NCBI GenBank assembly: GCA_965197275.1
Contig: CBDAMQ010000027.1
Location: 1-64,000 of the forward strand
Direction of reading: 5' to 3'
DNA length: 64,000 nt
Origin: DASCOT01 sp965197275
GTDB lineage: Bacteria > Acidobacteriota > UBA890 > WLXD01
The stretch's first letter is position 1. The number at the start of each line of letters is the position of its first letter. The notes under the pieces were generated by a model that worked only from the letters and a program-made list of their open reading frames with translations, had not been told where the DNA came from and ran no database searches. Positions 20,398-27,339 of the stretch are shown in pieces. Position numbers and translations under genes: made by a program.

Positions 20398-20434
20398 CTG
20401 ATCGGCCGAGCAGTACCAACCGAGAGAACGAACG

Positions 20435-22315
20435 GTGAAGACGAGTGACATCGAACTGAGCATGGACCGCGAGATCACCCGATTCGTTTCGGTTGCACTG
20501 GTTCTCGGGACCGTCCTCGCTTCCGGTTGCACCGAACCCCCGCGCGAGACCACCGAGTCGCCGAGGGAGACGGAGGTCTACGAGGTCGACGAGGAATCCC
20601 TCGGCAGACGAACGGTCTGCGGGGTACGCGACGGACCCGGCGCTCTGGGGCGAGATCACGATCGACGGGAGTTCCGTCGCGGCTTCGGGCGCCACCGACG
20701 AAGATCGCACCGCGTTGCTCGGGATGATCGAGCAGCAGCATCGCGCCTGGCTTGCGCAGGACACCGGAGCACTGCGCGATCTCATGGCGTCGGACGCGAT
20801 ACGTGTGGATGCGGGTTCGGGGCTCAGCGAGAGCACCGATGCCATCGCCGCCGCCCTGCCGTCGGAGTGGGAGGGAAACGAACGGCCATACGGGACCATC
20901 GCGCAAAGCTTCGCGATCCGCGATGTCGAGCTCGTCGTGCGCGGAGACGTTGCCACCGCCGCGTACTGGATCGATGTCCACGGCGGGGCGCGCTGGGAGT
21001 TCAACGGGCAGCGCGTCGGGTTCGACGTCTATCGCCGAGCGGGAACGACCTGGGAGCTGCTGTTTCATACGGGAGCCGATGCACAGCCTCCGGGTGCAGC
21101 AGCCCAACTCGACCTGCCGCACATGGAGTTCGTATACCCGGCAGCAGACCTCGAGCGGGTGGCAGCCTTCTACCAGCCGCTGCTGGGCGAGCCGGACGAT
21201 CGTTCGTCCCAGCGCCTGTCGTACGACCTCGGGGACGCCCGTTTCCACTTCGATACCGCAACGCTGGGTGGGGGTCGCCGAGCCGACCGAGGGATTCCCG
21301 AACGGGTACGCGGAGTTCGTCGTCTCGGATCTCGACGCCGAAGTCGCTCGACTTCGATCGGTCGGGGTCGCCGTAGAACCGCAGACCGCCGGAGGTCGCT
21401 CCGGTGCCTTGGTTCAGGATCCGGACGGCAACGTGGTCGTGTTGCGAGAGCGCGCTCGTGCGGAGGAAGCGGCTGCCACACCGTCTCTGTCGTTGGCTCC
21501 CGACCTGGGCCTGCAGGCCGAGATCCGAGAGGCGATCGAGAGCTACTGGAATGCCTGGCTGACGATGGATGTCGAGACGCTGGCCGAGCAGCTGTCGTCG
21601 GGCGGACGCGGGCTCTTCGAGACGAACTCGAGAGGGACCGTCGCCTCCGAAGGCGGCGAGGAGCTCCTGGAAGCTCTGGCCGCGAACTGGAGCGACTACG
21701 ACATCGGCCCGGCAGGCGTCGCGCTCGAGGTAAGCCTCGACCGAGCGGCCGTCCGGTCCCTGTCGGACCTCGTGCTGGCCAGCTACGAGTACCGGATGTC
21801 GGGCGGTGCGACCTCTCGTGTCGACGAGGCCGGCGTGGCGACACAGCTGCTCGAGCGCGGGCCGGCCGGGTGGACGATTCGCTGGTCGCTGTTCACTCCG
21901 ATGGTCGACGACGACGACGGCCTCGTCCTGTCCCTCGACTACACCGGCTACCCGGTCCTGCGCGTACGCCGTGCGGAACGCTTCTACACCGACACAATAC
22001 GTCTCGGCTCCCCGTATCAAGACGTCTCGTATCGCGGCTGGTGGACCCGCAGCAGCGGTGTTCGGGGTCTATCGCGCCCAACCATGGAGCCCGGAGTTGT
22101 TGCGCCCGGGTCGAACCAACGGCTACGTGAGCTTCTGGGTCCGATCGGTGGATCGTGCCCTGCGAGCCTACCTGCGCGAGCAGGGCTCCAGCTTCCCCCT
22201 CCTGCCCGCCATCAACGACAGCCGAGGCATCGATCGCCAGCCGGGCTACACGCAGCTCGTGGCGACGGACTCGGAAGGCAATCTCGTGTTGTTTAGCGAG
22301 TACCCAGGGACGTAA
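20435..22315 (+). pseudogene. Lipoprotein with tandem NTF2-like (SnoaL) and VOC domains, disrupted by three frameshifts
   Basis: The leader ends in a lipobox (LASGC). It is followed by an NTF2/SnoaL-like domain (RTALLGMIEQQHRAWLAQD), a glyoxalase/VOC domain (LPHMEFVYPAADLERVAAFY, and GYAEFVVSDLDAEVARL with ALVQDPDGNVVVL), a second SnoaL-like domain (IREAIESYWNAWLTMD) and a second VOC domain (TNGYVSFWVRSVDRAL, QLVATDSEGNLVLFSEY). Thus the [NTF2-VOC] pair is duplicated. Frame changes fall near 20600, 21270 and 22050. The N-terminus (SMDREITRF) echoes the Tat leader of the preceding oxidoreductase but lacks the RRD. Function is unknown; the adjacency to Rieske and FAD genes suggests a catabolic or lyase role. 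The frameshifts may be genuine or assembly errors. Confidence 0.7.
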
Positions 22316-22353
22316 CCGGGTTCTGCGCACGCAATTCCTTTGGCGCGCCCAGG

Positions 22354-23415
22354 CTAGGGTGTGCTCTTCAGGCGCTTGCTCAGCAGCATGGTCGGCCGCT
22401 CCACGGCAATGTGCAGCAGGTGCGCCGCGAGAACGCTGGCGCTAAAGGCGGCCACGAACCAGGGGATCATCGCGACCGGGCCGGACCCGTGCAGCAACTC
22501 GCCCACATACACCAAGTTCATGCCCACCGTCACGTGCACCAGGTAGAGGCTGTACGAGATCTTCCCGAAGTACTGAAGCCAGCGTTGCCTCAGACCGGTG
22601 GTTAGTTGGCCCCGCGCTCCGGCCCAGTAGACGATCAGCGCCGTGGCCAAGGCCAGTGCCGGGCTCATGGCATCGCGCGGAACGAGCGCAGGGTCCCGCC
22701 AGATCCAGGCCACCGCACCCAGCACCGCGAAGAAGGCGAAGAGCCAAGCGCGGTGCTGCTCCTTGGTGAGCGTCCACTGCACTGCCACCCCTAGGAAGAA
22801 CATGTACCACAGGGACACGAACAGGCCCGGTACGTTACCGATTGTCTCCAACCACGGGTGGATCCCCCAGGGAATCCCCGAGAACACGGACAGGATCGTC
22901 AACGATCCGAAGAGCACCAGACGCGCATGGGTAACGGGAATGGCCAGACGGGTGGCCACCGAGTGGCTCAGCCCCAAGCCGATGACATAGACGAGGTAGA
23001 ACTGGAACTCGAGGCATAGCGTCCACGACACCTCGACGATATGCGGTACCTGCGCCAAATCGTGAAGGTAGGCGGCGTTCAACCCGATAACCGCCAGGCT
23101 CGGTAGGGGCTCGGACCAAAGCCACACCACAGCCAACTGCCCCATGATCACGATCCAGTAGGCAGGGTCCAGACGGACCGATCGGCGCACGAAGTAGTTG
23201 CCGACGAAGGCCAGGGTCACGTGAGCTCGCCGAAGGGTATGTGCGATCACAAAGCCGCTGATCACGAAGAACACTTCGAGGCCATGCATGCCGTACTCGA
23301 GCAGCGGCAGCGGATAGGGCAGCAGCCACACGAGATGCGACAAGGCCACTCCCAGTGAGGCGAGACCACGCAACCCGTCGATGAAGGCGAACCGCGGGCT
23401 CGGTGCGCGCGACAT
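22354..23415 (-). CDS. Acyltransferase 3 family membrane protein
   Basis: The 353-residue protein has about ten hydrophobic segments and the family's N-terminal block FIDGLRGLASLGVALSHLVWL, in which Arg and His are the functional pair. After it come GLEVFFVISGFVIAHTL, YFVRRSVRLDPAYW and the late ISYSLYLVHVTVG. Such enzymes O-acylate sugars, peptidoglycan, antibiotics or surface polysaccharides using acyl donors in the membrane. ATG 23415 puts the conserved block near the N-terminus; the frame is open upstream to 23469 with no better ribosome-binding site. It is convergent with the NTF2/VOC gene (39 bp apart). The acceptor is unknown. Confidence 0.85.
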   Translation of the reverse strand: MSRAPSPRFAFIDGLRGLASLGVALSHLVWLLPYPLPLLEYGMHGLEVFFVISGFVIAHTLRRAHVTLAFVGNYFVRRSVRLDPAYWIVIMGQLAVVWLWSEPLPSLAVIGLNAAYLHDLAQVPHIVEVSWTLCLEFQFYLVYVIGLGLSHSVATRLAIPVTHARLVLFGSLTILSVFSGIPWGIHPWLETIGNVPGLFVSLWYMFFLGVAVQWTLTKEQHRAWLFAFFAVLGAVAWIWRDPALVPRDAMSPALALATALIVYWAGARGQLTTGLRQRWLQYFGKISYSLYLVHVTVGMNLVYVGELLHGSGPVAMIPWFVAAFSASVLAAHLLHIAVERPTMLLSKRLKSTP

Positions 23416-23672
23416 GGTCAGCAGCCGGGCGCCGGCCGGATGTAGCCTGCTACGGCACGGATGTGCCAACGGATGAACCCGGCCGGATACCGGCGGCCGA
23501 CCTCATGCGTCGCGGGCGGCCCGAGCCTCACATGCCCCAAGTCATCGCCGAAACCGAGCTCCATGGCGCTACCAGGTGATGCGGGTCAGCACGTACAGGG
23601 TAACGCCGGGCGGTGCGAGATCCAACGTTGGGCACCTCCAAGTTGGCGAGTCCCGCCATCCGCTCTCGAAGA

Positions 23673-23731
23673 GCCGGCGCCGGGACTTGAACCCAGGACC
23701 TGCTGATTACGAATCAGCTATTCCTACCGGC
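23673..23731 (-). pseudogene. D-armless tRNA-Thr(CGT)-like sequence
   Basis: Minus strand: acceptor GCCGGTA, a 6-nt connector, a perfect anticodon arm (GCTGA-TTCGTAA-TCAGC, anticodon CGT), variable AGGTC, T arm CTGGG-TTCAAGT-CCCGG, acceptor CGCCGGC and discriminator T. A normal D arm of about 16 nt is absent, leaving about 60 nt. Acceptor pairing is good for six of seven positions, counting one G-T pair. It is probably a deletion derivative or attachment-site remnant, since bacterial tRNAs need a D arm. Confidence 0.6.
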
Positions 23732-23916
23732 GCCAGGCCGCTCGTATCCGAGCAATCTGGGTGGCGCGGAGTGTCCTGAAACTGTCCCGGTTTCGTCCCT
23801 GAGCCGAACAAGAGCCTCGGACTCCTCGTACTCGTCGTAACGACGTAAGCCGTTGAATCTACGTGGAATACTACTAAGTCGTTGATGGCAAAGGGCATAG
23901 CCAAACAGCCTGGATA

Positions 23917-23957
23917 GGATTAGAAGTCCGCTGCTCTTCCAGCTGAGCTACGGGCGC
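23917..23957 (-). pseudogene. 5' half of tRNA-Arg(TCT), truncated in the anticodon stem
   Basis: Minus strand from 23957: acceptor GCGCCCG, TA, D arm GCTCAGCTGGAAGAGC and anticodon arm GCGGA-CTTCTAA-TCC, matching the common bacterial tRNA-Arg with anticodon TCT. After that the sequence diverges, and no matching 3' half (T arm plus CGGGCGC) is found within the next 200 bases. It lies 28 bp downstream of hisIE. Confidence 0.6.
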
Positions 23958-23985
23958 ACCCTTATTCACGTCACCGTGGCTTCCG

Positions 23986-24600
23986 TCATTTGCTTCTTTC
24001 ACGAAGAGTCTTGGCAATCTCCTCGAGTGACACGCCCCCCGCGCGACACGCGACCAGAGTGTGGTAGATGAGATCGGCGGCTTCGGCTGCCACTCGCGTC
24101 GGGTCGTTGTCGGCGCAGGCGACGGCAAGCTCGCCGGCTTCTTCCGTGAGCTTCTTTAGCCGCAGGTTTCTGTCGGCCAGCAGCCGTGCGGTGTAACTGT
24201 CGCCGGCCGCATTAGCCACAACGTCTGCAGCACGGTCGTCGATTACTTCGGCAAGGCGCGCCAAGACGGGTGGCGCCTCGAAGCAGGTTTCGGTCCCCGT
24301 ATGACAGGTAGGACCGGCGGCGGTGACTAGCGCCAGCGCCGCGTCGTGGTCGCAGTCGACGTGCAGCGAGACCAGCTCCAGTGTGTTGCCGCTGGTTTCC
24401 CCCTTCTTCCAGAGCGCGCATCTGCTGCGCGAGAAGAAGTGCACGAAACCGGTAGCGAGGGTTCGTTGCAACGCTTCCCGGTTCGCGTATCCCAGCATTC
24501 GGACACCCCCGGTATCGGCGTGCTGAACGACGAGTGGGACGAGCCCATCACCCTTCGCAAAGTCGATGCTGTCGAGTTGGTCAGTGCTCTCGATGATCAT
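23986..24600 (-). CDS. hisIE: Bifunctional phosphoribosyl-AMP cyclohydrolase / phosphoribosyl-ATP pyrophosphatase
   Basis: This protein catalyses the second and third steps of histidine synthesis. HisI part (residues about 1-105): MLGYANREAL, SRSRCALWKKGETSGNTLEL, HVDCDHDAALALV and the zinc Cys/His set PTCHTGTETC. HisE part (about 112-204): RLLADRNLRLKKLTEEAGEL, VAAEAADLIYHTLVA. ATG 24600 is chosen because the family starts just before the DQLDSIDFAKGDGLVPLVVQ-type block. The frame is open upstream to 24717 but would overlap hisF. It is the last gene of the his operon, 82 bp after hisF. Confidence 0.94.
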   Translation of the reverse strand: MIIESTDQLDSIDFAKGDGLVPLVVQHADTGGVRMLGYANREALQRTLATGFVHFFSRSRCALWKKGETSGNTLELVSLHVDCDHDAALALVTAAGPTCHTGTETCFEAPPVLARLAEVIDDRAADVVANAAGDSYTARLLADRNLRLKKLTEEAGELAVACADNDPTRVAAEAADLIYHTLVACRAGGVSLEEIAKTLRERSK

Positions 24601-24682
24601 CGTCGAGCCGCCCCACCGGCTCCAAGGAGATCCCGCTCGTCGGCAGCCAGTGTTTGGTTGGTGGAGATTCCGCCGCCGGACA

Positions 24683-25480
24683 TCAAGCCGCATCCACATC
24701 GAGCCGCACCGCGACACCGTCGGCGGCGAGCGCGTCCTTCACCTCGACGACACTGACGATCTGGTCATGGAAGATGCCGGCGGCAAGCGCCGCGTCGGCG
24801 CAGCCCTCGGTGAGGGCGTCTCGGAAGTGCCGGGCGTTGCCGGCGCCGCCGCTGGCTATTACCGGGACGTTGACCGCGTCGACGACCCGGCGGGTGATCC
24901 CTAGGTCGTAGCCGTCGCGACCGCCGTCGTTGTTGATCGCCGTCAGCAGGATCTCGCCAGCGCCGCGCGCCGCGCACTCGCGCGCCCAGGCGACGGCGTC
25001 GAGCCCGGTGGGCCTGCGACCACCGTGGGTGTAGACGCGGTAACCGCTGGCGACGGCGGCTCGTTCGCCGGCATCGCTCTCGAGCTTGGCATCGATGCTG
25101 GCAACGATGCACTGGCTGCCAAAGCGCGACGCAGCCTCGCTGAGCAGCTCGGGGGCGGCGACCGCTGCGGTGTTGATGCTCACCTTGTCGGCCCCCGAAC
25201 GCAGCGCCCTGGCGATGTCGTCGAGGGTGTTGATTCCCCCGCCGACGGTCAGCGGCACGAACAATTGCTCCGCGGTATGTCGAACCACGTCGAGCATTGT
25301 CTTTCGCCCCTCGTGCGACGCCGAGATGTCGAGAAAAACGACCTCGTCGGCACCCTCCTTCTGGTAGCGGGCAGCTAGCCTGGGGGGATCGCCGATGTGT
25401 CGCAGGTCGACGAACCGCACCCCCTTGACGACCTCGCCGTCACGGACGTCCAAACAGACGATGATGCGTTTGCGCAGCAT
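24683..25480 (-). CDS. hisF: Imidazole glycerol phosphate synthase, cyclase subunit HisF
   Basis: This TIM-barrel subunit uses ammonia from HisH to make imidazole glycerol phosphate and AICAR. Conserved blocks are IIVCLDVRDGEVVKGV (catalytic Asp), VVFLDISAS, PLTVGGGI, GADKVSINTAAV, ASIDAKL (second catalytic Asp), GEILLTAINNDGGRDGYDL and VIASGGAGN for phosphate binding. The length is 265 residues, slightly longer than usual. ATG 25480 lies 4 bp after the hisB stop; longer readings of the frame run into hisB and are spurious. Confidence 0.95.
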   Translation of the reverse strand: MLRKRIIVCLDVRDGEVVKGVRFVDLRHIGDPPRLAARYQKEGADEVVFLDISASHEGRKTMLDVVRHTAEQLFVPLTVGGGINTLDDIARALRSGADKVSINTAAVAAPELLSEAASRFGSQCIVASIDAKLESDAGERAAVASGYRVYTHGGRRPTGLDAVAWARECAARGAGEILLTAINNDGGRDGYDLGITRRVVDAVNVPVIASGGAGNARHFRDALTEGCADAALAAGIFHDQIVSVVEVKDALAADGVAVRLDVDAA

Positions 25481-25484
25481 GCGG

Positions 25485-26027
25485 TCAGTCCTCCAGGCGC
25501 TCGAGCTGCACGGCGCCTTTAGTGCTGAAGACCGCGTCGGTCGCGTGCAGGGCCTGGCGCAGGGCCAGGCCGAAGGCTTTGAACCCCGCCTCCACCACAT
25601 GGTGGCGGTCGTCGCCGCGGAGAACCCGCAGGTGCAGCGTCGTTGAGGAGGCTCCCGCAAGCGAACGGAAGAAGTGATCGTAGTGTCGATCGGGCAGCGG
25701 GCCTTCATAGAAGGGCCGGGACCCAATGTCGACGACACCCTGCACGAGCGCATCGTCCATCGGGACGGTGGCCTCGCCGTAGCGGGCGCAGGTATCAGGG
25801 ATCTCATCGACAAGCGCGGCACCGAGCGTCAGCGCGACATCCTCGACGAGGTGGTGCGTCAGGTCGCCGGTCGCCTGGACGTCGAGATCAAGCCCCGCGT
25901 AGCGGGCCAGCGTCACCAGCATGTGATCGAGAAACGGCTCCGTGGTGCCCACGGCGGCCGCCCCCGTGCCCGAACGCAGGCTTACGACGATATCGGTCTC
26001 GTTGGTCTTTCTCCGTATCCTGCTCAT
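25485..26027 (-). CDS. hisB: Imidazoleglycerol-phosphate dehydratase
   Basis: A monofunctional HisB of 180 residues, without the N-terminal phosphatase domain found in enterobacteria. The Mn-binding His/Glu clusters are visible: FLDHML, HHLVEDVALTLG, HYDHFF and RHHVVEAGFKAFGLAL. It is a little shorter than the usual 195. The ATG overlaps the hisA stop as ATGA, indicating translational coupling. No separate histidinol-phosphatase gene was recognised in the window. Confidence 0.94.
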   Translation of the reverse strand: MSRIRRKTNETDIVVSLRSGTGAAAVGTTEPFLDHMLVTLARYAGLDLDVQATGDLTHHLVEDVALTLGAALVDEIPDTCARYGEATVPMDDALVQGVVDIGSRPFYEGPLPDRHYDHFFRSLAGASSTTLHLRVLRGDDRHHVVEAGFKAFGLALRQALHATDAVFSTKGAVQLERLED

Positions 26028-26737
26028 CCTCGGTACTCCTTTGCGACGGCGCCGGGGTCGATGGCGCCGGTGTACAGGGCCGTGCCGACGACGGCGCCAG
26101 CGATGCCGGCGCGGTCCAGGGCACTGAGATCGTCGATATCGCCGATGCCACCGGCGGCGGTGATCGGCAGGGTCGTGGTGCCTGCGAGGTGGGTGAATAG
26201 CGACGCATCGATTCCTCGCAAGCTACCTTCGCGGACGACGTCGGTGATCAGCAGGCCGGCAAGCGCCAAGTCTTCGACCGTGGCGAGAAACTCCTCGATC
26301 GTCCGGCCGCTGCCGCGCGTCCACCCGTCGGCGACCACTTCGCCGTTGCGTACGTCGGCGGCGACCAGGACCCGGCCGGGAAGGTCGGCGGTTGTCTCGC
26401 GAAGCCAGGCAGGGTCGGTCACCGCTCGCGTCCCGACGACCACCCGAGAGGCCCCGGCGGCGAGCCAAGCGTCGATGGCGGCGCGATCGCGGATGCCGCC
26501 GCCGATCTGCACGGGAACATCGGCGGTTTCGATCACTGCCCGCGCCGCGCGGCGATTGGACCCCTGTCCGAGGGCGGCGTCGAGGTCGACCAGGTGCAGC
26601 GCAGTGAACCCCGCGTCCAGGAACAGACGGGTCACTGCCAGCGGGTCAGGCAGGCTGAGTCGCTCACTCTCCGGGCGGCCGCCGATTAGCTGGACGACGC
26701 GGCCCGCCTTCAGATCGATTGCCGGGTAAACGATCAT
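26024..26737 (-). CDS. hisA: Phosphoribosylformimino-5-aminoimidazole carboxamide ribotide isomerase
   Basis: A TIM-barrel isomerase of 237 residues catalysing the Amadori rearrangement of ProFAR. It shows the expected YPAIDLKAGRVVQL N-terminus with the catalytic Asp, VQIGGGIRD, RVVVGTRAV, LVAADVRNGEV and ITAAGGIGDIDDL phosphate loops. The start codon overlaps the hisH stop by 4 nt, and its stop overlaps the hisB start. Confidence 0.95.
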   Translation of the reverse strand: MIVYPAIDLKAGRVVQLIGGRPESERLSLPDPLAVTRLFLDAGFTALHLVDLDAALGQGSNRRAARAVIETADVPVQIGGGIRDRAAIDAWLAAGASRVVVGTRAVTDPAWLRETTADLPGRVLVAADVRNGEVVADGWTRGSGRTIEEFLATVEDLALAGLLITDVVREGSLRGIDASLFTHLAGTTTLPITAAGGIGDIDDLSALDRAGIAGAVVGTALYTGAIDPGAVAKEYRG

Positions 26738-27339
26738 GGCGCTGCCTGGGCCAAGAAGTTGCGCACCATGCGGAGGCCGCCGGCGGCGCTCTTTTCGGGG
26801 TGGAACTGCACACCCCAGACGTTGCGCTTGCGCACCGCTGCCGCAAAACGATCGTCTTCGTAGGTCGTCCAGGCAACGACGTGGTGGCGGTGCTCTGGTT
26901 CCGCCACGTACGTGTTGGCGTAGTAAACGACGGGCCTCAGCGTCGACGCGAACAGCGGATCGCCGGGTGTGGCTTCGACCTCCACATCATTCCATCCCAT
27001 CTGCGGGACGCGGCGGGCCTGAAGACGGCGCACCCGGCCTTCGATGAAACCGAGCCCTTGCCCCGGCGACTCCTCGCTGTCGGCGAAGAGCAGCTGCATG
27101 CCGAGGCAGATCCCGAGGCACGGAAAGCCTCGGTTCAGGGCGGCGACGATCTCGTTGTGCGCTCCGGCGAGGCGCTCGGCAGCGGCGCCGAAGGCGCCGA
27201 CACCCGGAAGCACCATGGCGTCGGCGTCGAGCACCGCGGCCGGATCGTCGTCGACGCTCACCCGTGCGCCGTGGCCTTCGAAGGCCTTTTGGAGCGAGTG
27301 GAGGTTGCCGGTTCCGTAGTCGAAGAGGGAGACCTTCAT
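26734..27339 (-). CDS. hisH: Imidazole glycerol phosphate synthase, glutaminase subunit HisH
   Basis: A class I glutamine amidotransferase (201 residues) that feeds ammonia to HisF. The N-terminal SLFDYGTGNLHSL, oxyanion region LPGVGAF, nucleophile Cys in CLGICLGMQLL, and the His-Glu of FHPEKS are all present. It overlaps hisA downstream (ATGA) and the hisDC stop upstream by 4 nt, so the chain of coupled translation is unbroken. Confidence 0.95.
   Translation of the reverse strand: MKVSLFDYGTGNLHSLQKAFEGHGARVSVDDDPAAVLDADAMVLPGVGAFGAAAERLAGAHNEIVAALNRGFPCLGICLGMQLLFADSEESPGQGLGFIEGRVRRLQARRVPQMGWNDVEVEATPGDPLFASTLRPVVYYANTYVAEPEHRHHVVAWTTYEDDRFAAAVRKRNVWGVQFHPEKSAAGGLRMVRNFLAQAAP

Larger units (their letters stand above)
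23416..23985. other. 570-bp gene-free stretch with tRNA remnants
   Basis: Between the acyltransferase start and the end of hisIE there is no supported protein gene. It contains a D-armless tRNA-Thr-like sequence (23673-23731) and the 5' half of a tRNA-Arg-like sequence (23917-23957). Small frames here translate the antisense of tRNA arms into familiar spurious peptides. No integrase gene was recognised. The stretch looks like an old integration or recombination scar. Confidence 0.55.

Noticed and set aside
23740..23957. Group I intron inside tRNA-Arg
   Set aside because: No 3' exon (T arm plus acceptor complement) was found downstream and no intron core was recognised; truncation is simpler.
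23874..24128. Frame with VAQLEEQRTSNP
   Set aside because: It is the antisense or sense reading of a tRNA-Arg 5' half, a familiar false protein.
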